Below, piece by piece: positions 51,553 to 63,170 of a DNA stretch of 64,000 nt. The DNA lies in the NCBI GenBank assembly GCA_012295275.1, contig CM022671.1, forward strand, positions 10,297,237 through 10,361,236, given 5' to 3'. The stretch's first letter is position 1. Every line of letters starts with the position of its first letter. Source of the DNA: Chrysomallon squamiferum. Its lineage: Eukaryota; Mollusca; Gastropoda; Neomphalida; Peltospiridae. Made by a program: the position numbers and the translations under genes. Below the pieces are notes generated by a model. It made no database searches. It was not told where the DNA came from and worked only from the letters and a program-made list of their open reading frames with translations.

Positions 51553-51568
51553 ACAAGAAACAGACGAA
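51538..51568. repeat. Orientation-switch dyad in the minisatellite
   Basis: The array reverses around a TGTACA palindrome at 51550-51555. CTGTTT lies to its left and AAACAG to its right, with TTCT and AGAA close to the centre, so the two blocks meet as near mirror-image reverse complements with almost no spacer. Confidence 0.8.
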
Positions 51569-54500
51569 AATCATTACAGGAAGATGGTAGGTACAACAAA
51601 CAGAAGATATTCCTTAAAGGAACATATTAGTAAAACACTCATAGGACAGTCATTAAAGGAACATGGAAGTACAACAAACACCAGACACTCTTTAAAGGAA
51701 CATGCCAGTACAACAAACAGAAGACAGTCATTAGATGAACATGGCAGTACAAAAACTGAAGACATTCATTGCAGGAACATGGCGTTAAAAGAAACAAAAT
51801 ACACTCATTATAGTAAGATGAGAGTAGAACAAACTGAAGTCATTCATTATAGGAAGATGGCCGTACAACAAACACAAGACATTCATTAGAGCAACTTTGC
51901 AATATAAGAAAGACAAGACATTCATTAAAGGAACATGTCAGTAAAACAAACAGAATGCACTCATTAAACGAACATGGCGGTACAACAAACAGAAGACACA
52001 CATTACAGGAACATTGCAGAACAAGAAATAGAAGACGTTCATTATAGTAACATGGCTGCTCAACAAAGAGAAGACATTGATCACAGGAACATGGCAGTAC
52101 AAGAAACTGAAGACACTCATTATAGGAAGATGGCAGTAAAAAAAACAGAAGACAATTCATTACAGGAACATGGCAGTACAACAAACGGAAGAAACTCAAT
52201 ACAGTAACATGAGAGTACAACATTTCAAGAAACAGAAGACAGTCATTAAAGGTACATGGCAGTACAACAAACAGAAGACTCTCATTACAGGAACATTGTA
52301 AGAGAAGACATTCATTACAGTACCATGGCAGTACAACAAACCGAAGACAATCATTAAAGGAAGATATCAGTACAAAAAACAGAAGACATTGATCACTGGA
52401 ACACGGCAGTACAACAAACAGAAGATAGTCATTACAGAAATATGGCAGTACATCAAATAGAAAAAATTCATAACAGTAACATGGCAGAACACGAAACACA
52501 AGACAGTCATTACACGAACATTACAGTACAAGAAAGACAAGACAGTCATTACAGGAACATGGCAACAAACAGAAGACATTCATTATAGGAACATGGCTAT
52601 ACAACAAAGAGGATACATTTATTACAGAAACATGGCAGTAGAACAAACAGAAAACTCTCAGTACAGGAACATCGCAGCACAACAAACAGAAGATATTCAT
52701 TCCAGGAACATGGGTGTACAACAAACAGAAGACGTTTATTACAGAAACATCGCAGTAGATCAAACAGAAGATACTAATTACAGGAATATAGCAGTAGAAC
52801 AAACAGAAGACATTGATTACAGGAACATGGAAGTTCAACATAGAGAAGACTCTGATTACAGGAACATTGCAAGAGAAGACATTCATTCCAGTACCATGGC
52901 AGGAAACAAACAGAATACAGTCATTACAGTAACATGGCAGTATACGAAACAAAAGACATTCATTACAGGAACATCTCAGTACAAAAAAACAGAAGACACT
53001 CATTATAGGAAGATCGCAGTAGAACAAACAAAAGACATCATTACAGGAACATGGCATTACAACAAACAGAAAACATTCATTACAGTAACATGTCAGTAAA
53101 ACAAACAGACGTCACTCATTGCACGAACATGGCGGTACAACAAACAAAAAACACTCATTAGAGGAACATGTCAGTAAAACAAACAGAAGATACTCATTAC
53201 AGGAACATTGCAGTTTAACAAACAGAAGACATTGGTTACAACAAACAGAAGAAACTCGTGACAAGGACATGGCAGTACAGCAAACAGAAGGCACTCATTA
53301 CACGAACATGGCTGTACAATAAACAGAAGAAACTCGTGACAAGGACATGGCAGTACAACAAACAGAAGAAACTCGTGACAAGAACATGGCGGTACAATAA
53401 ACAGAAGACTCTGATTACAGGAACATTGCAGTAAAAGAAAGACAAGACATTCATGCCAGTACCATGGCTGTACAACAAACAGAAGACATTCATTACTGGA
53501 ACATCTCAGTACAACAAACATAAGACACTGACTACAGGAACATGGCAGTAGAACAAACACAAGACATTCATTACAGGAACATGGCAGTAGACCAAACAAA
53601 AGATATTCATTACAGGAACATCTCAGTAAAACAAACAGAAGACACTGATCATAGGAAAATGGCACTTCAACAAACAGAAGACACTCATTATAGGAAGATG
53701 GCATGAGAACAAACAGAAGAGAGTCATTACAGGATCATAGCAGTACTACAAACAGAAAACGTTCATTACAGTAACATGGCAGTACAAGAAACAGAATACC
53801 ATCATTACAGGAACATGGCAGTACAACAAATAAAAGACATTCATTAGAGTACCATGGCAGTAAAACAAGTAGATAACATTCTTTACAGGATCAACTCAGT
53901 ACAAGAAACAGAAGACATTTTTCACAGTAACAAGGCACTAGAACAAACAGAAGACATTCATTACAAGAACATGGCAGTGCAACAAAGACAAGACATTTAT
54001 TACAGAAACAGAGCAGTAGAACAAACACAAGACATTCATTACAGGAACATGGCAGTTGACCAAACAGAAAACATTTATTACAGGAAGATGGTAGTAGAAC
54101 AAACAGAACACATTCATTAGAGGAACATGGCAGTAGAACAAACAAAATATATTCATTGCAGGAACATGGCAGTAGACCAAACAGAAGATATTCATTACAG
54201 GAATATGGCAGAAGAAAAATCAGAATACATTCATTACAGGAAGATGGCAGAACAAAAAACAGAACACATTTATTACAGGAAAATGGGATACAACAAACAA
54301 AAGACTCTCATTACAGGAATATGTCAGTAAAACAAACAGAAGTCACTCATTACACGAACATGGCAGTACAAGAAAGAGAAGACATTCATTATAGTACCAA
54401 TGCAGTTCAACAAACAGAAGACATTAATTACAGGAACATGACATTACAACAAACAGAAGATATTCATTACAGGAACATGGCAGTAGACCAAACACAGGAC

Positions 54501-57500
54501 ATTTATTACAGAAACATAGTACAACATACAGAATACACTGATCACATGAACAAGGCAGTACAAAAAACAGAAGACACTCATTATAGGAAGATGGCAGTAG
54601 AACAAACAATAGACAGTACAGTAACATGGCGGTACAACAAACAGAAGACAATCATTATAGGAAGATTGCAGTTCAAGAAAGAGAAGACAGTCATTACAGG
54701 AACATGCCAGTAAAACAAACAGATGACATTCATTACAGGAACAACTCAGTACAAGAAACAGAAAATATTGATCACTGGAAAAATGGAGTACAGCAAACAG
54801 AAGACACTGATTACAATAAGATGGCAGTACACTAAACAGGATACATTTATGACAGGAACATGGCAGTAGAAGAAACAGAAGACATTCATTAGAGAAACAC
54901 GGCAGTAGAAGAAACAGAATACATTCGTTATAGGAACCTGTCAGTAAAAGAAACCAGAAGGCACTCATTACACGAAAATGGGTACAACAACAAACAGGTA
55001 CAGGAAAACAGAAGTACAACAAACAGAAGACATTCATAATAATACGATGGCAGTACAACAAACAGAAGACGTTCATTACAGGAACAACTCAGTACAACAA
55101 ACAGAAGACACTCATTACAGTAACATGACAGTACAACAAAGAGAAGAAAATAATCACAGGAACATGGCAGTAGAAGAAACAGAAGACAGTTATTAGAGTA
55201 ACCTGGCACTAAAAGAAACAGAAGAAATTCACTACAGGAACATGTCAGTAAAACAAAGAGAAGGCAATCATTACACGAACAGGGCGGTACAGCAAACAGA
55301 AGACACTCATTAGAGGAACATTGTAAGAGAAGACATTCATTACAGGAACATCTCAGTACAAAAAACAGAAGACATTGATCACAGGAACAAATAGAAGAAA
55401 CTCATTATAGGAAGATGGCAGTAGAACAAACAGAAAACAGTCCTTACAGGAATGAGGCATTACATCAAATAGAAAAAATTCGTTACAGTAACATGGCAGT
55501 ACAAGAAACAGAAGACAGTCATTAAAGGAACATTACAGTACAAGAAAGAGAAGACCGTCATTACAGGAACATGGCAGTACAACAAACAGAAGATATTCAT
55601 TATAGGAACATGGCAGTACAACAAACAGAAGACATTTATTACAGGAACGTGGCAGTAGAACAAACAGAAGACATTTATTACAGGAACATGGGACTACATC
55701 AAACAGAAGACATTGATTACAGGAACATCTCAGTACAATATGCAGAAGACAGTGAACAGAGGAACATGGCTTTTCTTCAAACAAAATACACTCATTATAG
55801 GAAAATGGCAGTAGAACAAACAGAAGACAGTCATTACAGTAACATGGCAGTACAACATTTCAAGAAACAGAATACAGTCATTACAGGAACAGGGCACTAC
55901 AACAAATAGAATACATTCATTACATCTCAGTAGAACAAAAAGAAGACAGTTGTTAAAGGAACATGGCAGTACAACAAACACAAGATATTCATTACAGTAC
56001 CATGGCAGTACAACAAACAGACGACACTCATTACCGTAAAATGGCAGTACAACAAAGAGAAGACATTCATTACTGGAACATGGCAGTACAACAAACAGAC
56101 GACACTCATTACCGTAACATCGCAGTACAACAAAGAGAAGACATTCATTACAGGAACATGGCAGTAGAACAAAGAGAAGACTTTCATTAACATGGCAACA
56201 CAACAAACAGAAGACATTCAAACATCGCAGGTCAAAACAAACAGAAGACATTGATTACAGGAACATGGCGGTACAAACAACAAACAGAAGACATTCATTA
56301 CAGGAACATGGCAGTAAAACAAACAGAAGACTCTCATTTCAAGAACATGGTTGGCAGTACAACAAACAGAAGACATTCATTACATTGAAAAAACAGAAGA
56401 CATTGATTACAGGAAACAGGAACATGGCAGTACAACAAATAGAAGAAACTCATTACAGGAAGTTGGCAGTAGAACAAACAGAAGACAGTTATTAGAGGAA
56501 CACCGCAGTAGACTAAACAGTAGATATTCATTAGCACGGCAAACAGAAGACATTTATTACAGGAAAATGGCAGTACAAAAAAAAGAAGACTATAATCACA
56601 GGAACATAGTAGTAGAAGAAACAGAAGACAGTCTTTAGAAGAACACGGCATTAAAACGAATAGAAACAAATCATTACAGGAACATGGCAGTACAAGAAAG
56701 ACAAGACAGTCGTTACATGAACATGGCAGTACAACAAACAGAAGATATTCATTATAGGAACATGGCAGTAAAACAAACAGAAGACATTCATTAGAGAAAC
56801 ATTGTAGCACGGCAAACAGAAGAGATTTATTACAGGAATATGGCAATACAAGAAACAGAAGACATTCGTTATAGAAACATGGCATTACCACAAACAGATG
56901 TAACTCATTACAGGAACATGGCAGTATAAGAAACAGATGTAACTTATTGCAGGAACACGGCAGTACAACTAGCAGAAGAGAATCATTAAATGAACATTGC
57001 AAGAAAGAAAAGACATTCATTACAGGAACATGTCAGTACAACACACAGAAGATATTCATTACAGGAACATCTGAGTACAACAAACAGAAGACACTGATCA
57101 CTGGAACATGGCAGTAGAACAAACAGAACACATTCATCACAGGAAGATGACTGTAGAACAAAATGAAGACCTTCGTTACAGGAATATGACTTCAATAAAC
57201 AGACGACAGTCATTACAGGAACATGACAGTACAAGAAACCAAAATCACTCATTGCACGACAGTACAAGAAACAGAAGACATTGGTGACAAGGACATGGCA
57301 ATACAATAAAGAGAAAACAGTCATTACAGGATGATGACACTACAAAAAACTGAAGACCTTCGTTAAAGGAACATGGCAGTACGACAAACAGAACACATTC
57401 ATTACAGTAACATGGCAGTACAAGAAACCGAACACAGTCATTACAGGAACATTACAGTACAAGAAAGACAAGACCATCGTTACAGGAACATGGCAGTACA

Positions 57501-58900
57501 ACAAACAGAAGATATTCATTAGAGAAACATGGCTGTAGAGCAAACAGAAGACATTCATTAGGGGAACATGGCAGTAGAGCAAACAGAAGACAGTCATAAC
57601 AGGAAGATGGCTGCACAACAAACAGAAGAGATTCTTTACAGGAACATGGCAACAAACAGAAGACATTGATTAGAGAAACATGGCTGTAGAGCAAACAGAA
57701 GACAGTCATTAGAGAAACATGGCAGTAGAGCAAACAGAAGACATTCGTTAGGGAACATGGCAGTAGAGCAAACAGAAGACAGTGATTACAGGAAGATGGC
57801 TGCACAACAAACACAATAGATTCTTTATACGAACATGGCAGTACAACAAACAGAAGACATTCTTTACAGGAACATTGCAACAAAGAGAAGAGATTCATTA
57901 CTGGAACATGTCAATAAACCAAACAAAAGGCACTCATTGCATGAACAGGGTGGTACAACAAACAGAAGACATTCATTACAAGAACATCTCAGTAAAGCAA
58001 ACAGAAGACGCTCATTAAAGGAAGATGGCAATAGAACAAACAGAAGACACTCATTACAGGAACATCTCAGTTCAAAAATGAGAAGACGCTCATTATAGGA
58101 AGATGGCAATAGAACAAACAGAAGACACTCATTATAGGAAGATGGCAGTAGAACGAACAGAAGACATTTATTACATTTCAAGAAAGAGAAGACAGTCAAT
58201 AAAGGTACATGGCAGTACAACACACAGAGGACATTCATTACAGGAACAACTCAGTACAACAAACAGAAGACACTGAGTACATTAACATGGCAGTGCAACA
58301 AACAGAAGACATTCATTAGAGAAACATGGCAGTAAAGCAAACAGAAAAAAATTAATTACAGGAACATATCAGTAAAACAAACAGAAGGCACTCATTACAC
58401 GAACAAGGCGGTACATCAAAGAGAAGACACGCGTTACAGTACAATTGCATTACAACAAACAGAAGACATTCATTACAGGAACATCTCAGTACAACACACT
58501 GGAGATATTGATCACAGGAACAGCACAACAAACAGAAGGCACTCATTATAGGAAAATGGCAGTAGAACAAACAGAAGACTGTCATTACAGAAACATGAAA
58601 GTACAACAAAGAGAAAACATTGAATACAGGAACATGACAGTACAACAAATAGAAGACATTCATTGCAGGAATATCTCAGTAGAACAAACAGAAGACATTC
58701 ATTACAGTACCATGGCAGTACAACAAACAGAAGATATTCATTACAGGAACAACTCAGTACAACAAAGAGAAGAGATTGATCTTTGGAACACGGCACTTCA
58801 AGAAACAGAAGACACTCATTACAGTAACATGGCAGTACAACAAACAGAAGAATGTCAATACAGGATCATGACAGTACAACAAACAGAGGACAGTCATTAC
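51553..58900 (+). repeat. 39-bp minisatellite array, plus-oriented block
   Basis: About 188 units reading ACAGGAACATGGCAGTAC then AACAAACAGAAGACATTCATT. Variants include GAACAAACAG (Q to E in the 13-residue reading), AACATCTCAG, AACATTGCAAGAGAAG (short) and AAGAAAGACAAG. The strand is very poor in T relative to A, with base skew opposite to the block left of 51552. It ends where the 47-bp satellite starts. Confidence 0.95.
52430..57530 (+). repeat. Dispersed higher-order segments inside the array
   Basis: A multi-unit block with ATTACAGTACAAGAAAGA, preceded by a CAGTAACATGGCAG unit and followed by ACAGGAACATGGC, occurs near 52480-52570, 55490-55580 and 57410-57500. The first two are also preceded by the unusual ACATCAAATAGAAAAAATTC unit. 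Separations are about 3.0 and 1.9 kb, so segments of several units were copied as blocks. Confidence 0.6.
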
Positions 58901-58902
58901 AG

Positions 58903-59845
58903 GTTTTGTTCTTTTTTTGTAATATCCATGCACTGGATAGAATGATCTGACTTAGTTGTTTTGTTGTAATATCCATGCACTGGATAGCATGATCTGTCTT
59001 AGTTGTTTTGTTATAATATCCATGCACTGGATAACATGATCTGACTTAGTTGTTTTGATGTAATATCCATGCACTGGATGGCATGATCTGACTTAGTTGT
59101 TTTGTTTTAATATCCATGCACTGGATAACATGATCTGACTTAGTTGTTTTGTTGTAATATCCATACACAGGATAGCATGATCTGACTTAGTTGTTTTGTT
59201 GTAATATCCATGCACAGGATAGCATGATCTGACTTAGTTGTTTTGTTGTAATATCCATGCACTGGATAGCATGATCTGACTTAGTTGTTTTGTTGTAATA
59301 TCCATGCACTATATAACATGATCTGACTTAGTTGTTTTGTTGTAATATCCATGCACTGGATAGCATGATCTGACTTAGTTGTTTTGTTGTAATATCCATG
59401 CACTGGATAACATGATCTGACTTAGTTGTTTTGTTGTAATATCCATCCATGCATGGATACAGTTGTTTTGACTTAGTTGTTTTTTGTTGTAATATCCATG
59501 CACTGGATAACATTATCTGACTTAGTTGTTTTGTTGTAATATCCATGCACTGGATAGCATGATTGACTTAGTTTGACTGACTTAGTTGTTTTGTTGTAAT
59601 ATCCATGCAGTGGATAGCATGATCTGACTTAGTTGTTTTGTTGTAATATCCATGCACTGGATAGCATGATCTGACTTAGTTGTTTTGTTGTAATATCCAT
59701 GCACAGGATAACATGATCTGACTTAGGTTGTTTTGTTGTAATATCCATGCACTGGATAACATGATCTGACTTAGGTTGTTTTGTTGTAATATCCATGCAC
59801 TGGATAACATGATCTGACTTAGTTGTTTTGTTGTAATATCTGCAC
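58903..59845 (+). repeat. 47-bp satellite array, about 20 copies
   Basis: Units read AATATCCATGCACTGGATAG then CATGATCTGACTTAG and TTGTTTTGTTGT. Most are 47 bp and very similar. Disturbed units are at 59440-59485 (CATCCATGCATGGATAC) and 59560-59590 (GATTGACTTAGTTTGACTGA). Several units carry GGATAACATG in place of GGATAGCATG. Adjoins the 39-bp array with no spacer. Confidence 0.95.
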
Positions 59846-60060
59846 ATTACATAACAGTATCTGATTTAAGATGACCATTTTATAGGAATGTGAAATTTAG
59901 GATTTTGTTAATAACAGTTTATGACTGACATTGTCTTGTTTGTTAGTGGTGGGGTTTTTATTTTCGGTTGTCTACATATTGCATAGCAGTAACTAAATTA
60001 GTTTGTTATTCCTTGAGTAGGAAATGTAACAATCTGATTTAGCTTGTTTTGTATTGAAAT
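59846..60060 (+). repeat. Degenerate units at the edge of the 47-bp array
   Basis: ATCTGCACATTACATAACAG with TATCTGATTTAAG, then TTGTCTACATATTGCATAGC with AGTAACTAAATTAG, then AACAATCTGATTTAGC are increasingly diverged 47-bp-like units. They also resemble the CTGAATCAGAT motif of the duplicons read in reverse. Confidence 0.5.
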
Positions 60061-60121
60061 TATCTATCAGTATGCTGTCAGTCAGTCTTTCTCTTATTTT
60101 CACTTGAATTTTTACTTTCAG

Positions 60122-60700
60122 TTAGTATTTGTGTGTGAAGAATCTACAAAGACACACCTTCAGTTCATGTGCAACCTTGTGAGAAAACAACAGAACCAGA
60201 TTACCCAACTGTGTGCTGCTGTGCATGCTGTCACGCATGTCACAGACGGAACCTTCATCTGGAAGATTTCCAACTACAAGGCCAAATACATAGAAGCTTG
60301 TTATAAGAACAGTAAGAAGGAGCTTGTCAGTCAGCCATTTTACACGTCGCAATTCGGCTACAAAGCTGCATTGTCTGTGTTTCTTAATGGAAATGGTCAA
60401 GGAGAAGAGAAGTTTCTGTCAGTCTATATCAGACTGTTACCTGGTGAATATGACAATATCCTAGACTGGCCTTTCATGCTGCCAGTTTCATTCACACTGT
60501 ATGACCAGTTCAATGGCCCGGACTTCAGAGCTAATATCACAGAAAGTTTCGTTCCAGATCCTACATGGAAGCATTTTCAGAAACTATGTAAAGACATTGA
60601 ATCCCTGGGATTTGGTTATCCAAAGTTTGTGTCACATGATATTCTGAAGACCAGAGACTAAATCAAAGATGACTCAATCATCATCAAAGTTTGTAGATAA
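60122..60700 (+). pseudogene. TRAF4-like MATH exon, right-arm copy
   Basis: A pyrimidine-rich TTACTTTCAG acceptor precedes 60122. The frame is open for LVFVCEESTKTHLQFMCNLV and the whole MATH domain (DGTFIWKISNYKAK, QFGYKAALSVFLNGNGQGEE, LDWPFMLPVSFTLYDQ, SLGFGYPKFVSHDILKTRD) until TAA at 60659-60661. Beyond it the same frame reads IKDDSIIIKVCR and stops at 60698. TRAF4 relatives have RDYxxDD, so TAA stands in for a tyrosine and removes only about 13 residues. Homology to the left copy starts at GAAGAATCT (60137), so the exon's true start is missing, and no zinc-finger exon lies upstream. A short transcript from this copy is conceivable. Confidence 0.8.
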
Positions 60701-61234
60701 CAAAAAATTCATCTTGCCATAAACAATGTTTATGCAATAATCTGTTTGCCTGAGTTTACTTAGATAACATATATCTAGAAGTCAATAGAAATTAGCTCAG
60801 TACCTTAAAGAACTACAACTATGAACATATCACCCATCTAGTTTTGGTTTTTTTTTAACTTCTTTTTTTTTTTTGCTTGAAAAAAAACACGGAATAATTT
60901 TAAAAAAAATGTTTTTAGTGCTGCTACCAAAACATTGTAAAAATAAAACAAAGAAATGATTTTTGTCTGGTAATTTAAAGTGAATGATTATTAGTTCAAA
61001 TGCTAATAGAAAATGTGCAAAATATTATAACTGTATATGTTTCATTTGCATCATAGTATTTTGAATTATATTAGGAAATTTGAATTACTTGTTGTATTGA
61101 ACTACAAATTAACAGTGTCATATATCAAGTGTTTTTGATTTGCAGAGTATTCATGTATCATTCAAACTGGAGTCGTAGAGTTTAAAATCTGAAAGTGGCG
61201 TAGTAGCAAAACATTTTGATATTCTTTCATTAGC
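60701..61234 (+). other. Segment present only in the right arm
   Basis: Follows the MATH coding end and is absent from the left arm, where sequence jumps from GAAGACC to TCTTCATGTTGG. It probably is the original 3' untranslated region and flank of the TRAF4-like gene. No coding content. Confidence 0.6.
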
Positions 61235-62137
61235 TCTTCACGTTGGCAGTTAGTCAGTCATGTTTGGTAATTTTAAGGTGTCATAAATTGTTAGTGCTAC
61301 TCATGAACAGAATGTAGTGTTATAGCAGTGTACTAACTCCATCATTATTTAATACAATAATACGAGACTCAACTAGTTTTCCAAAATTTATAATTTCTTT
61401 CTTTCTTTTTGTTCAATCATCTTTATCACTGTATACTGATATCCTGCAAAACCGTGTTTAAGTGCTGAAAAGTTAAATTAATAATAATAATAATAATAAT
61501 AAGAATAATAGAAACAAATAATAAAGTAGAGATATGATTACTTAAAAGGATAAAATTTGTGTTTTTGACAATCATTTTATTTTTCCAGTAATGCACTTCT
61601 TTCAGCTGGATTATGGGGAAAAAAGAAAAAGAACGACCTGAAATTTCTGAAATAAATTGTTCATATTCACATTTACAAATACAAAGTTTTCAGCATAATG
61701 TGTTTAAGAATTGTTTTGATAGGAAATGCTTTTTTGAAATGTAGAGTTATCTTTTTAATATAATCTCCCACAGTAATCTTAACACTGAAAAACAATTCTT
61801 GCTCTTTCACATGGATGGGATTGTAAATAATGTATTTTGAGATGGTTTGTTAATGTTATTCTAGTCATTCTTTTTCTTATGTCATTCTTTTCATACCATT
61901 GTGAATCTATGTGTTATTAATCCAAAATATTCTAATAAAACTGGCACAAATATAAAAAGAAAGAAAATGTGAATGACAAATAATAGTGTTTTGTAACTAT
62001 CTTGGTATTGTTTTATTATAACTTTGCAACAACAATCACATTTTTACTAGGAAACATTGGACGATAGACGAAAACATGACATATCAAAATTATTGCAAAA
62101 TTTAAATTTGATTTCATTTTGATTATATTCTTCTTTC

Positions 62138-62138
<1 letters not shown>

Positions 62139-62177
<39 letters not shown>
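62139..62177. repeat. (GT)n microsatellite in the right arm
   Basis: About 19 GT units, the counterpart of the CA tract at 46960-47005 in the left arm and of the shorter CA tract at 44880 in duplicon 1. Lengths differ among copies. Confidence 0.9.
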
Positions 62178-62180
<3 letters not shown>

Positions 62181-62679
62181 ACAGCTTTTACATACATATA
62201 TATATGTTAAAAGCATGAAAATCCAATATTTATTGGAGGTGCTAGGGACAGGGAATCATTTGAACCCAATTTGCATAAACTATTTTGATTTGTGCATAAC
62301 TGAAACCTGTGCAAAACTGTTATTGCAATCATTGGAGGGGAGGTAATTCTTAATACACCAATATGTCCACATCTCTACTCATATTGGTTTCCGTAAGAAG
62401 CCTTTACTTTCTTATATAAAGAAAAATGAATGTCGTCCTTTACGTAGTCGTAAAAACATAGCAGTTTAAGTCATAACAAACTTTTCAATTGTTGTTTAAA
62501 AAAATAACACATACAAAACTGAAAAAGAATATTTTGGTTTTTATTTATTTCATTATCATTATTATTTTATTATTATTATTATCAGTTATCAATTGGGTTA
62601 TTTCTTTTTAGGGGAGGTGTTATTTTTTTCCTTCCCTTTTTTTTTGTTCGTTGTTTCTTTAATGTCTATACAATGAATT

Positions 62680-63170
62680 ACAGCATCTGATTCAGGCTTC
62701 TTGCTTTTTATTATTATTTTTTTGGGGGTTAATTTGCTTTTAGTATCTGATTGTTATTTGTTGTCAACACACTGGATTACAGTGTCTGATTCAGCTGTTA
62801 TGTTTGTATTTTTATTTTTTTATTAATTTATTTTAAATTTTTACTTTACTAATTATTATTATTTTATTTTTTAAATTATTTTTAACATTACATAGTTTTA
62901 CAATATCTGATTAAAACTGATATTTTTGGGGGGAGTTTTTATTTATTTATTTATTTATATATATATATCTATTTTGTATTTAATTATTGTTTTTTATTGT
63001 TCCTTTTATTATATGATTGTTGTTTTTTATTGTCTATACTGGAAAACATCTGATTCAGGCTTTTTGGTTTTATTTAATTTCTTTTTATTGTTTTAGGGGT
63101 AATTAATTTTTGGTATCTGATTGTTATTTATTGACTACACATGGGATTAAAGTATCTGATTCAGGCTGCT
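62680..63170 (-). repeat. CTGAATCAGATRCT motif series in the right arm
   Basis: Inverted counterparts (ATCTGATTCAGGCTTCTTGC, TGTCTGATTCAGCTG, ATCTGATTCAGGC, ATCTGATTCAGGCTGCTTC) lie near 62684, 62782, 63047 and 63152, matching the series in duplicon 2. Confidence 0.65.

Noticed and set aside
50342-58900. CRISPR-like array or repeat protein gene
   Set aside because: The units are contiguous with no unique spacers, the context is animal DNA with introns, and several frames are equally open with scattered stops, so neither a CRISPR array nor a selected coding repeat is supported.
60137-60160. TTTCAG acceptor before 60122 as proof of a new functional first exon for the right TRAF copy
   Set aside because: The acceptor is plausible, but homology to the true exon starts downstream of it and no upstream exon is visible, so it may be a chance site.
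60122-60400. 92-codon minus-strand open frame opposite the MATH exon
   Set aside because: Antisense of clear TRAF coding sequence.
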